Shown: piece after piece, positions 1 to 7,994 of the stretch
Position numbering within the stretch: the stretch's first letter is position 1
Layout of the letters: each line of letters begins with the position of its first letter
Assembly (NCBI GenBank): GCA_910588745.1
Contig: CAJURK010000023.1
Location: 1-46,402, forward strand
Direction of reading: 5' to 3'
DNA: 46,402 nucleotides
Source of the DNA: an uncultured Dorea sp.
GTDB lineage: Bacteria > Bacillota > Clostridia > Lachnospirales > Lachnospiraceae
Position numbers and translations under genes: made by a program
The notes under the pieces: generated by a model
Database searches by the model: none
What the model was told of the DNA's origin: nothing
Seen by the model: the letters and a program-made list of their open reading frames with translations, nothing else

Positions 1-290
1 GCTGCCGTCTTTGTTCCGGTCTGTGGTAAAATACCTTCTACGTCGTCATGCGGGCTTGCGATTACGTGTGAAGAAACAAGCTCGCCTACGCGTTTTGCAG
101 CGGAAGCGCCTGCTTCTACCGAAGCCTTAACTGCTCCTACGTCTCCGCGCACCATTACCGTTACCAACCCGGAGCCAATCTGCTCTTTTCCTGCCAGACG
201 TACATTTGCCGCCTTTACCATTGCGTCCGCCGCTTCAATTGATCCTACCAAACCTTTTGTTTCAATCATTCCCAATGCTTCTTTTGCCAT
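1..290 (-). CDS. BMC-H hexameric shell protein (PduA/PduJ-like), partial at left edge
   Basis: Structural protein that forms hexameric tiles of a bacterial microcompartment shell. The first 96 residues are readable and begin MAKEALGMIETKGLVGSIEA, the classic opening of a single BMC domain (PF00936). Related proteins are about 90-100 residues long, so nearly all of the gene is present and only the C-terminus runs off the window. The start ATG follows an AGAGGTG ribosome site. It lies 56 bp downstream of the tandem shell gene on the same strand and belongs to the same operon. Small residues around the expected pore loop (KEQIGSGL) fit a PduA/PduJ-type metabolite pore, but pore specificity cannot be read from sequence alone. 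Confidence 0.93.
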   Translation of the reverse strand, partial: MAKEALGMIETKGLVGSIEAADAMVKAANVRLAGKEQIGSGLVTVMVRGDVGAVKASVEAGASAAKRVGELVSSHVIASPHDDVEGILPQTGTKTA

Positions 291-346
291 TTCTTTCACC
301 TCTTATAATTTTGCTTTTTTAGTTCTCCTCTATCAACACTTTATCG

Positions 347-895
347 TTACAATAAAGCCTGATACAAATCCGGATGCAGGGATGGAACGACCGTAATATT
401 TAAGACCATGCCTTCCTTTGCCAATTGTGACCTAGCGTAATCCGCAGCCGTGGTCACATCGCTGACCCTGCCTGTCACAACTACAAATGCCTTTCCTCCA
501 AGTCCTCTCCCTAACCTGACTTCAATTAGGTCGATTGCCGCGCTTTTTACTGCATAATCTGCCGCAAGCACAGCGCTGGCAAGAGAAAATGTTTCGATCA
601 CCCCTACGGATTCCCTCTGCTCCGGAGCAGAGGTCCGCATAATTGCAGGAATGACTTCGCCTGCAACGCTGGCGATCATCAGCGTATCAACTACCTTGTC
701 CCTGCCCTCCGCACATCCCGCCGCCACTGCCGTCTCTACGCTGGCGGTATCTCCCGCCACAATGACGATAAATTTGCCCGGACATGTGGGCTGCGCCACA
801 ACCAAATCCACATTCGCCGCCTTAAGCATCGCGTCCCCCGCGACTACTCCGGCCGCTACACTATTTAATTCTACAGCTCCGATTGATACTCCCAT
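347..895 (-). CDS. pduT: Tandem-domain BMC-T shell protein, PduT-like with probable pore Fe-S cluster
   Basis: Shell protein with two fused BMC domains (about residues 4-85 and 95-180) that forms pseudohexameric trimers. Cys38 lies in a TCPGK motif. In PduT the equivalent Cys38 of three subunits holds a [4Fe-4S] cluster in the central pore, so electron passage across the shell is the likely role. The second domain begins SVGVIETFSL. Length is 182 aa against about 184 for PduT. An AAGGAG site sits 6 nt before the ATG. The gene starts 10 bp after the PduS-like gene, and PduS is known to bind PduT, so the pair probably forms an electron conduit. The role is inferred from family knowledge and the conserved Cys. 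Confidence 0.92.
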   Translation of the reverse strand: MGVSIGAVELNSVAAGVVAGDAMLKAANVDLVVAQPTCPGKFIVIVAGDTASVETAVAAGCAEGRDKVVDTLMIASVAGEVIPAIMRTSAPEQRESVGVIETFSLASAVLAADYAVKSAAIDLIEVRLGRGLGGKAFVVVTGRVSDVTTAADYARSQLAKEGMVLNITVVPSLHPDLYQALL

Positions 896-905
896 GATTC
901 ACTCC

Positions 906-2231
906 TTAAGCACCCATAATATCAATATAGTCCTTACCTACAGTTACAACCCGACCGCTCAGGGAGGCATGGACAGGGGCTCCAAGGGCTCCGTCCGGAA
1001 TCTGTCCGACACACTGCCCTTCGCTTACTGCGTCGCCTTCTGAAACAACCGGCTCGCAAGGAGCGCCAATATGCTGTTTCAGCATAATCCTAACGGCTCT
1101 CGGCGCATCATAGGAATCCACATAAGAAACTTCCCTGTCATATTCCTCAAGTCCCATTCTCTGGATTACCCTTTTTGACGGAACCTTTGTATCTTCACGG
1201 AACAAGTTGACCGGTTCCGGCTCCCGGCTGCTTTTCACCTTTTTCGCCAGCAGTTCCGTACGCATCCTGGAAATAAACCTGCTTGGGCTAAGCCCCATAT
1301 TACAGCCTACATAGGTACAAAGCCCGCAGTTACAGCACCCCAGCGCCGCATTGCCGTCAGCCAGCACGCCCGCGCTGCCAAAGGTCAGCGCCTGCATCAC
1401 CTTGTGGGGCTGGACTCCCAGGCCGAGGTTGCTCCTTGGACACACCAGCGTACAGTAATTACACTGGCAGCATGCGGCTTTCGCTATCTTAAGTTCCCTG
1501 TCCAGGCTGGAAGTCTTTTTGCGGACTAACTCATGATCCGAAGGCAGCACGATTACCCCGTTTGTCGTCTTTGTCACAAACTCGGATGTTATATCCTTCG
1601 TAGCCCGTCCCATCAAAGGACCTCCGATCATTACCGTATAATCTTCACAGCTTACTCCTCCCGCCAGCTCCAGAAGATAAGCTACCGAAGTCCCGATTGG
1701 CGCCGTAACCGTAAGCGGCGAATGAACTGCGCCTGTTACCGTAACATTCCTCCTGATTACCGGCATACTCTCCATCGCCTCCGCCACATGATAGGCGGTC
1801 TGCGCATTAATCACTATACATCCTGCCTCAATCGGCAGCTTCCCCACCGGAATCGTCCGTTTTGTTACCTCGTAGATGATCTGCTGTTCGTCTCCCGCCG
1901 GATAATAATTCTCAAGCAGATGAACTGACACGTGGTCTTTTCCTGCCGCTGCCCTTTCCAGTACACCGACCGCTTCTTTATTCTTATACTTGACGGCAAG
2001 CGCTCCCTGTTTTGCACCGGTGCAGTCCATAACCGCCCGCAGGCCTTCCACAATCGTCTGCCCATGCCGCTCCATTAAGTATTTGTCGGATTTAATTAGA
2101 GGCTCGCACTCCGCACAATTCACAATCACATATTCCGCCTCGCAGGCAATCTTTACATGTGTTGGAAATCCCGCGCCGCCGGCTCCGACTACGCCGGCCT
2201 GTTTTATTTTTTCTAACACCAGTTCGTTCAT
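906..2231 (-). CDS. pduS: PduS/RnfC-like iron-sulfur flavoprotein of the microcompartment
   Basis: Electron-transfer protein related to RnfC and to the Pdu cobalamin reductase PduS, proposed to oxidise NADH and pass electrons across the shell. Visible parts are a glycine-rich RnfC N-terminus (GAGGAGFP, about residues 17-24), a central Rnf/NQO domain with SLBB-type region, two cysteine clusters typical of [4Fe-4S] binding (about 254-264 and 299-310) and a C-terminal biotinyl-lipoyl-like barrel. The 441 aa length is close to PduS at 451. The start was placed at ATG 2231, behind AAGGGG, although the frame is open much further upstream into the aldehyde dehydrogenase gene. No cobalamin-dependent diol dehydratase is visible, so a B12-reductase role is doubtful and NAD+ recycling is more likely. 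Confidence 0.88.
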   Translation of the reverse strand: MNELVLEKIKQAGVVGAGGAGFPTHVKIACEAEYVIVNCAECEPLIKSDKYLMERHGQTIVEGLRAVMDCTGAKQGALAVKYKNKEAVGVLERAAAGKDHVSVHLLENYYPAGDEQQIIYEVTKRTIPVGKLPIEAGCIVINAQTAYHVAEAMESMPVIRRNVTVTGAVHSPLTVTAPIGTSVAYLLELAGGVSCEDYTVMIGGPLMGRATKDITSEFVTKTTNGVIVLPSDHELVRKKTSSLDRELKIAKAACCQCNYCTLVCPRSNLGLGVQPHKVMQALTFGSAGVLADGNAALGCCNCGLCTYVGCNMGLSPSRFISRMRTELLAKKVKSSREPEPVNLFREDTKVPSKRVIQRMGLEEYDREVSYVDSYDAPRAVRIMLKQHIGAPCEPVVSEGDAVSEGQCVGQIPDGALGAPVHASLSGRVVTVGKDYIDIMGA

Positions 2232-2241
2232 ATCTAACCCC

Positions 2242-3675
2242 TTAAACGATTCTGAATGATCCTGAAAGTGTACATCTTCTCGATCTTGTGAAGTTTTTAG
2301 CCGATGTAAGTCCCTCTCCTGTCGGCGTTGCAATCGAAAGCGTAGTATATCCTTCCCCGTCAATAGCAAGTCCTGCATAAGACGGCGCATTTTTAACAAA
2401 AATAGTTGTGTCAATCGCCCGCCCCATTTTTGTCAGATGATCCACATTTTTTGAATGCATCATAGCCGTATGATGGCAGCCGTTTTCCGCAATCACGGCT
2501 TTCTCAATCGCCTCTTCCACTGTCGTCGCCCTGGTCACCGGCACGACCGGCATCAACATCTCCGTCATTACAAGAGGATGCTCAAAAGGAACGTCGCAGA
2601 TTACTACTTTCGCATGCTCTCCTCCATAGACGCCGGATTTCTTCAATATGTAAGACGCGTCCCTGCCTACATACTCTTTATTCGGAGCCCATTTACCGTC
2701 CTTTGTCTTTGCCATGACCGTAGCGCATACTTTCTCAATTTCCATCCCATTCAAAAGATACGCCCCGTTATTTACCATCTCCCGAATCAATTCGTCCGCT
2801 ACAGATTCTTCTACTATTACTTCTTTTTCTGCAATACATAAAATGCAGTTCTCATAACTGGCGCCTTTTACAATATCCGCCGCCGCCTTTTTAATATCCG
2901 CTGTGGCGTCTACTACTACCGGCGGATTCCCGGGACCTGCCGCAATGCACCGCTTACCGGTTTTCATAGCGACTCTTACCACGCCTTCTCCTCCGGTCAC
3001 CGTCAAAAGCCGGATACGCGGATGGTTCATAATGACCGTGCTGGTATCCATGGTCGGCTCCTTCGGCGCGCATAGGAGATTCGCCGGCCCTCCTGCTGAA
3101 ACGATCGCGCGGTTCAGCATCTGAACCGTCTTCCCAGACGCCCTCTTTGCCCCCGGATGCGGATTAAATACAACAGCGTTTCCCGCCGCGATCATTCCGA
3201 TTCCGTTATTGATCACCGTTGCTGTCGGATTGGTGGACGGTGTGATTGCTCCAATCACGCCAAAGGGCGCCATCTCTGTAAGCATCAGCCCGTCGTCCCC
3301 TGTCTTCGCGGTGGTGATAAGGTCTTCCGTACCCGGGGTCTTATTTGCTGCAAGCAGATTTTTAACAACCTTGTCCTCCACATGTCCATATCCGGTTTCT
3401 TCATGGGCAAGTTCCGCCAATTCCTTTGCCGCATCCCTTGCCGCCTGCCGCATAGCAGCGATAAACCGCTCTCTATCCGCAAGACTAAATTCCACCAGCT
3501 TCTTCTGAGCGGCAACCGCAGCTTCAATCGCCGCCTCTGCCGTATCAAAAAGACCAAAGTCTCCGTCTACTGCGCCTGCGTACGCCGTGTTATCCGAACT
3601 GCCAGCCGCCGTTCGTCCCAGCTCGCTTTGTATTTCATTGATATACCGCGAGATATCCGAACTGGAAATCCCCAT
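2242..3675 (-). CDS. pduP: CoA-acylating aldehyde dehydrogenase with encapsulation peptide (PduP/EutE family)
   Basis: Converts an aldehyde, CoA and NAD+ to acyl-CoA inside the microcompartment. Residues 5-20 (SSDISRYINEIQSELG) form an amphipathic helix like known PduP encapsulation peptides and are followed by a Gly/Ala/Ser-rich linker. The ALDH fold follows, with TPSTNPTA near residue 145, AAGPGNPP near 245 and the probable catalytic Cys280 in ILCIAEKE. The C-terminus FTRSRRCTLSGSFRIV is typical of the family. At 477 aa it is slightly longer than PduP (464). The start at 3675 follows GGAGGG; an open frame extends 16 codons upstream without a better site. It is the core enzyme of the shell, and its substrate depends on a missing aldehyde-generating enzyme. 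Confidence 0.93.
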   Translation of the reverse strand: MGISSSDISRYINEIQSELGRTAAGSSDNTAYAGAVDGDFGLFDTAEAAIEAAVAAQKKLVEFSLADRERFIAAMRQAARDAAKELAELAHEETGYGHVEDKVVKNLLAANKTPGTEDLITTAKTGDDGLMLTEMAPFGVIGAITPSTNPTATVINNGIGMIAAGNAVVFNPHPGAKRASGKTVQMLNRAIVSAGGPANLLCAPKEPTMDTSTVIMNHPRIRLLTVTGGEGVVRVAMKTGKRCIAAGPGNPPVVVDATADIKKAAADIVKGASYENCILCIAEKEVIVEESVADELIREMVNNGAYLLNGMEIEKVCATVMAKTKDGKWAPNKEYVGRDASYILKKSGVYGGEHAKVVICDVPFEHPLVMTEMLMPVVPVTRATTVEEAIEKAVIAENGCHHTAMMHSKNVDHLTKMGRAIDTTIFVKNAPSYAGLAIDGEGYTTLSIATPTGEGLTSAKNFTRSRRCTLSGSFRIV

Positions 3676-3755
3676 AACAAACCCTCCATTCTTACCTTCT
3701 GTTCTTTCTCTTACCATCTGCACAAACCTGTCTGCCTTTTTCCTATATAAATGTC

Positions 3756-4466
3756 TCAGCCCTTTATAATACTAATACCGCACCCCTTCGCTTTTTCTGC
3801 TGCGAGCGGGGTGATCACAGCCCCTTTTGCGGCGCAGATCAGCCGTCTGCCTCTCCCATGCGCCTGCCGGACCGTTTCTTCCGTCACAAGCGTGAGATTC
3901 CCGTCATCACCTGCCGGAAGGAATTCCCCGATTCCTGGTTTTAGATCCAGAAAGAGCATTCCCATATCCCCCAAATCTTCTTTCAGTTCCTTTGCCGACC
4001 TGCCGAAGGTTCCTGCGGACAATGCGGTCATATCATAAGGAAGCCTTGCTACCACCGACTTTCCTGACATCAGAAAATAAAGCGTAATCTTGACCGCTAT
4101 ATCTTTCTCCTTCCCCTCCTTAACAGCCCTTAAGAAATCAAGGGAAGGGTCGTATAGCTCCAGCCTTTCATATACTGGAAGTCCATTCAGAATATAGCTT
4201 ACGTCTTTCTTATCAGACATGTAATATAACCGGCAGCCGGTAATGTCTAAAGCCTCTAATCCCTCTTCCTCCAAGAAAAAATCCACGGTCTCCAATTCTC
4301 CATAAAGTTCAAATTCCGCTAACAGATCCTGAAGCCCTACGGGAAACCTTGGAACAAGAAACAGCTCCTTTCTTCTTTCAAAATGAAACTCCCTCCGGCG
4401 CAGATAATAAGTAATTACACGGCGAATCACTTCCCCGATTTCATCCTTACTAAATTTTGCTCCCAT
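3756..4466 (-). CDS. PduM-like microcompartment protein, enlarged
   Basis: Probable structural or accessory BMC protein of 236 aa. The N-terminus (FSKDEIGEVIRRVITYYLRR) resembles that of PduM and also has the hydrophobic spacing of an encapsulation helix. The C-terminus (GAVITPLAAEKAKGCGISII) matches the PduM ending and similar tails in other BMC-linked proteins. The middle section has no motif I recognise and makes the protein about 70 residues longer than PduM (163 aa). Its ATG overlaps the TAA of the isomerase gene by 1 nt (TAATG), indicating coupled translation. PduM is needed for proper shell assembly in Salmonella. Assignment rests on the two ends and the context, not on a full-length match. 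Confidence 0.6.
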   Translation of the reverse strand: MGAKFSKDEIGEVIRRVITYYLRRREFHFERRKELFLVPRFPVGLQDLLAEFELYGELETVDFFLEEEGLEALDITGCRLYYMSDKKDVSYILNGLPVYERLELYDPSLDFLRAVKEGKEKDIAVKITLYFLMSGKSVVARLPYDMTALSAGTFGRSAKELKEDLGDMGMLFLDLKPGIGEFLPAGDDGNLTLVTEETVRQAHGRGRRLICAAKGAVITPLAAEKAKGCGISIIKG

Positions 4467-5305
4467 TAGACCTCACTCGCCAATCTGATAATATGTTTGA
4501 AGCTTTCCGCTTTCAGGCTCGCCCCTCCGATCAGAAACCCGTCCACATGTCTTACAGAGCCAATCTCTTTCACATTTCCGGCATTTACGCTGCCTCCGTA
4601 CAGGATCCGGATCTCCTCTCCCGCAACTCCATAGCTTCTCAAAACCTGATAGATATACTTATGGGTTTCCGAAATTTGTTCCAGCGTAGGAATTACCCCT
4701 GTACCGATGGCCCACACCGGCTCATAGGCAATCAGGCAGCCGCTTATCCGGCTTCCGAGGCCCGCATAGACCGCGTCAAGCTGCTCTTTCAGAACCTCCT
4801 GGTACCGATGGCCTTCTCTTTCCTCAAGCGTCTCGCCAATACAGATCATCGGCGAAATCTGATGCTCCAGCGCCGCCTTTGCCTTCTTTGCAACAATTTC
4901 CGATGTGTCGCCGTAATAGCTTCTCCTCTCAGAATGCCCTACCAGTGTCAGAGGACATCCCATATCCCCTAACATGGCCGCGCTGACTTCCCCGGTATAA
5001 GCTCCTTGTTCTTCCTTGGCTACATCCTGTGCGCCATAGGCAATTTTTTCATAGCGGAGCATTTCTTTGAATATGTATAAATACGGATAGGGAGGGAAAA
5101 TCATAACCCGGATATTGTCTGCAATATCTGTTTCTTTTAGTTCCTTGAGAAACTTTTTTGTCTCTTTTTCCGTCATATTCATCTTCCAGTTTGCTGCAAC
5201 GATATATTCTCTTTTTGCAGCCCTCTTAGCTAAGGACACTCCCGTTTCTTTTAGGTAACGCCTCACCAGCATCTCTATCTCATTTTTGTCTAACACTTTA
5301 TTCAT
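4466..5305 (-). CDS. Triose-phosphate-isomerase-like enzyme with N-terminal encapsulation-like extension
   Basis: TIM-barrel isomerase of 279 aa, about 30 longer than ordinary TpiA. Residues 5-20 (LDKNEIEMLVRRYLKE) mimic the PduP encapsulation helix and are followed by a linker before the first barrel strand. Catalytic residues are present: Lys41 in NWKMN, His124 in GHSERR, Glu195 in AYEPVWAIGTG, plus YGGSVN and GGASL. The C-terminal hinge of loop 6, usually KTA or KSA, reads VIP here (204-206). The gene overlaps the dehydrogenase stop (ATGA). It may interconvert DHAP and glyceraldehyde-3-phosphate inside the shell, or act on a tetrulose phosphate as the TpiA-like EryH/LerI enzymes do. Fold is certain; substrate and encapsulation are inferred. 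Confidence 0.85.
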   Translation of the reverse strand: MNKVLDKNEIEMLVRRYLKETGVSLAKRAAKREYIVAANWKMNMTEKETKKFLKELKETDIADNIRVMIFPPYPYLYIFKEMLRYEKIAYGAQDVAKEEQGAYTGEVSAAMLGDMGCPLTLVGHSERRSYYGDTSEIVAKKAKAALEHQISPMICIGETLEEREGHRYQEVLKEQLDAVYAGLGSRISGCLIAYEPVWAIGTGVIPTLEQISETHKYIYQVLRSYGVAGEEIRILYGGSVNAGNVKEIGSVRHVDGFLIGGASLKAESFKHIIRLASEV

Positions 5306-6363
5306 CTTCGATCATCCATTCCATTGGGATAGAACATAATCTTGTTATAGAGCAGCTTTCCATCATCAATCTGCTTGAATATCCCCGGAAGCTCAGACAG
5401 TTCTAATCTGTGTGAAATCAGCAATTCCGGATCAAATCCCTTCTCGTTCATCAGCTTTGCCGCCTCTGTCCACTCAAATCCCGGATATGGATTCGAGAAC
5501 GAATTCCAGCTTCCAATCACGCTGATCTGATATCTCTGGATCTGGTCTACCGCCTTTTCAGACAATTCCAACGGTTTATGGGAAATTCCAAGATACACCA
5601 CTCTTCCCATCTTGCTTGTTCCAAGAATCGCCTGATGCTGGCAAACCGACGCTCCCGACATCTCAAGCGAAAGGGTTGCGCCTTTACCGTCGGTATATTC
5701 CTTAATCGTATTCACAGGATTTTCCTTTGTAGAGTTAATGGTGAGGGTAGCCCCGCATTTGGCTGCAACCTCCAATTTTCCATCATCTATATCAACCGCA
5801 ACAATTTTTCTGCATCCAAGATATCTTGCATACTGAATTGCAAAAAGGCCGATCGCCCCAAGTCCGAAAACCGCAACCGTATCCTCTCCATTTCCGTCGG
5901 CACGGAGGTAAGCATGAATCGCATTTGCAGCCGGATCAATCGTAGCTCCCCAGTCGTAAGGCGTTTCAGCGTCCAGACGAAGCAAGCACTCTTCCTTCAC
6001 CGCAAGATACTGTGCATAAGCGCCGTCATTGCGAGAACCATAATATTTATAGTCTTCGCAGAGAGAATAAATCCCCTTTTTGCACCACTCGCACTCCCCG
6101 CATGGAAGCAGCGGCGCCGCGCTTGCTTTATCTCCCACTTTCCATTCCTTGACTTTCTTACCAACTTCCACAATCCGTCCCGCAAATTCATGTCCGGGAA
6201 TAATGGGAAGCGTATGCGGCCCTGATACCAAAATTCTTGGAATATCCGAACCACAAACTCCAACAGCCATAATCTGAAGTAATACTTCGTCATCCTTCGG
6301 CTTTGGTTTTTCTACATCCACATAATGCAATTCCTTGATTGCTGTCATCTGTACGGCTTTCAT
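5302..6363 (-). CDS. Zinc-dependent polyol-phosphate dehydrogenase, GatD-like
   Basis: Medium-chain dehydrogenase of 353 aa, closest in memory to galactitol-1-phosphate 5-dehydrogenase (GatD). Shared stretches include LLPC followed by a cysteine loop, YYGSRNDG, and VIGSWNSFSNPYPGFEW. Catalytic zinc ligands are Cys37, His58 and Glu59. The fourth ligand, Glu144 in GatD, is replaced by Asp143 (TIDPAA). Structural zinc cysteines are 88, 91, 94 and 102, and the Rossmann motif is GLGAIG (167-172). It lies between the FGGY kinase and the isomerase, so it probably oxidises a phosphorylated polyol to a ketose phosphate. No encapsulation helix is seen at either end. The true substrate is unknown. Confidence 0.85.
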   Translation of the reverse strand: MKAVQMTAIKELHYVDVEKPKPKDDEVLLQIMAVGVCGSDIPRILVSGPHTLPIIPGHEFAGRIVEVGKKVKEWKVGDKASAAPLLPCGECEWCKKGIYSLCEDYKYYGSRNDGAYAQYLAVKEECLLRLDAETPYDWGATIDPAANAIHAYLRADGNGEDTVAVFGLGAIGLFAIQYARYLGCRKIVAVDIDDGKLEVAAKCGATLTINSTKENPVNTIKEYTDGKGATLSLEMSGASVCQHQAILGTSKMGRVVYLGISHKPLELSEKAVDQIQRYQISVIGSWNSFSNPYPGFEWTEAAKLMNEKGFDPELLISHRLELSELPGIFKQIDDGKLLYNKIMFYPNGMDDRR

Positions 6364-6422
6364 ACTTAATCTACCTTTCTATTTTTATTTAATTCCGTCG
6401 GTTCCTAATGCCCCACTCGTTT

Positions 6423-7934
6423 TTATAACCTCTCATTCATCATTTCTTTCAGATTCCCATACAGCCTATTATATGTATCATAAGGCTTCCTGTATAAGGC
6501 ATGCTTCTCCATATCCGGCTTATATGATGTTTTAACCTTTACCATTGCGTCCGCTGCTTCTTCCACTGTACTGTAATATCCTCCTCCGACTGCCGCCAAG
6601 ATACAGCATCCCATGGTTCCGGCCTGCAGTGTTTCATTTACCACAAACTCCTTGCCTGTAATATCCGACATAATCTGCATCCACACCTTATCGTGAGTTA
6701 CGCCTCCGCAGGCAACAATGGTATCTACGTCATATCCTTGAGCAATCTGATTGTCTACAATATTTCGTGTTCCAAATGATATAGACTCTATCAGCGCCCG
6801 GTAAATATGTTTCCATGTATGCTTAATATTTAATCCATAAATCACGCCTTTTGCGTCTGCATCCTTATACGGCGTCCGGTTGCCCTGGAAGAAATCAAGA
6901 ACGGTAACCCCTTCTGCGCCCGGAGGAATCTCTTCCGCCGCCTGCTTCAAGAGTTCATATGGATTCTCTTTGACCGCTTCTATATGGAAATTGTCTCTGA
7001 ACCAGTTCACCAATCCGGCGGCCGTTATCTGGCCTCCCTCTAACAGCCATTTGCCGTCAATGACCGCGCTGTCATAAGGCCCCCAAATTCCCTGAATAGA
7101 AGACGGTTCCCTTTCTACAAGGCTCAGATGCACGAAGCTAGTCCCCATAATAATACCCATCTGCCGCCTGCCGATTACATTCATCCCAAACATTGCCATA
7201 TGGGCGTCAATACCTCCTTGAATCACTTTCATATCAGGATTTATCCCAAATTCCTCCGCAAGTTCCGGCCGGATAACCCCAATGCACTCGCCTACTTTTC
7301 TGACATCTGTAAGCATCTTATTCTCATATTCCGGAAGTCCGATGGTTTCAAAATAATCTCTTACAAAACCACCTTTTTTCTTCACATAATTCCATTTGCA
7401 TGCTGCATTGCAGATGGAACTTACCCACCGGCCGCACAGCTTATAATTAATCCAGTCAAGCTGTTCCACAATTCGGTAACAGGAATTGTAAATCTCAGGC
7501 TCATGATTTTTAATCCACAAAATCTTTGGAACAATCCACTCAAAAGAAACTGCGCCTCCGCAATATTTCAAAACCTCATGTCCGGTCTGGTTAATGGCTT
7601 TTGCTTCCTTTTTTGCACGGGCATCCATCCACATAATCGCCGGCATCATTGGCTCTCCGTTTTCTTTTACTGCAAATGTCGTAGAAGAAGTTGCACAAAC
7701 ACAACAAGATACAATATTCCCTCTTTCTTCTTCTGTAAGTGTCTGAACACATTGACCCATTGCCTTATAAATACTATCCCACCACTGCAGCGGAAATTGC
7801 TCCACCCAACCTTTTTTCGGATACTGCGTACCCCATTTCTCTTCGTGGCTAGCTTTCAGACGACCATCCGGAGCAGCAATGCTAATCCGAATTCCCTGAG
7901 TGCCAGTATCCACTCCCATAAACAATTTTTCCAT
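6423..7934 (-). CDS. FGGY-family carbohydrate kinase
   Basis: Phosphorylates a sugar or polyol with ATP in the cytosol. The N-terminal phosphate-binding motif is GVDTGTQGIR (7-16), the likely catalytic base is the Asp of GGIDAHMA, and the C-terminal adenosine motif is ACGGVTHDKVW. The stretch FFQGNRTPYKDADAKGVIYG resembles ribulokinase-like members more than glycerol kinase or xylulokinase. At 503 aa it is full length. TTGAGGTAA precedes the ATG. A strong promoter and two operator-like sites lie directly upstream, making this the first gene of the BMC transcription unit. Ketopentoses and tetritols such as erythritol are candidate substrates; sequence alone does not decide. Confidence 0.88.
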   Translation of the reverse strand: MEKLFMGVDTGTQGIRISIAAPDGRLKASHEEKWGTQYPKKGWVEQFPLQWWDSIYKAMGQCVQTLTEEERGNIVSCCVCATSSTTFAVKENGEPMMPAIMWMDARAKKEAKAINQTGHEVLKYCGGAVSFEWIVPKILWIKNHEPEIYNSCYRIVEQLDWINYKLCGRWVSSICNAACKWNYVKKKGGFVRDYFETIGLPEYENKMLTDVRKVGECIGVIRPELAEEFGINPDMKVIQGGIDAHMAMFGMNVIGRRQMGIIMGTSFVHLSLVEREPSSIQGIWGPYDSAVIDGKWLLEGGQITAAGLVNWFRDNFHIEAVKENPYELLKQAAEEIPPGAEGVTVLDFFQGNRTPYKDADAKGVIYGLNIKHTWKHIYRALIESISFGTRNIVDNQIAQGYDVDTIVACGGVTHDKVWMQIMSDITGKEFVVNETLQAGTMGCCILAAVGGGYYSTVEEAADAMVKVKTSYKPDMEKHALYRKPYDTYNRLYGNLKEMMNERL

Positions 7935-7956
7935 GTTCTTACCTCAACCGCACTCA

Positions 7957-7991
7957 ATAAACATATGTTACTATTATAATCATTTGTTAAC
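7957..7991 (-). promoter_or_regulatory. Two operator-like sites for the SorC-type regulator before the kinase gene
   Basis: Site A (7957-7972) contains the 10-bp palindrome AACATATGTT followed by ACT. Site B (7976-7991) contains ATCATTTGTTA, 11 bases identical to the site before the short-chain dehydrogenase gene. Centres are 19 bp apart. Both cover the expected transcription start and the bases just after it, a position suited to repression. Assignment to the SorC-type regulator is inference. Confidence 0.5.
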
Positions 7992-7994
7992 TTC

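Noticed and set aside
906..2231. RnfC subunit of a complete Rnf complex.
   Set aside because: No rnfD, G, E, A or B genes are nearby, and the gene sits among shell genes next to a PduT-like protein, which fits PduS.
7128..7979. Long open frame on the plus strand opposite the FGGY kinase.
   Set aside because: It is antisense to a well-conserved gene, has no ribosome site and shows a composition typical of the opposite strand of coding DNA. Similar frames at 32233-32970 and 38802-39614 were dismissed for the same reason.
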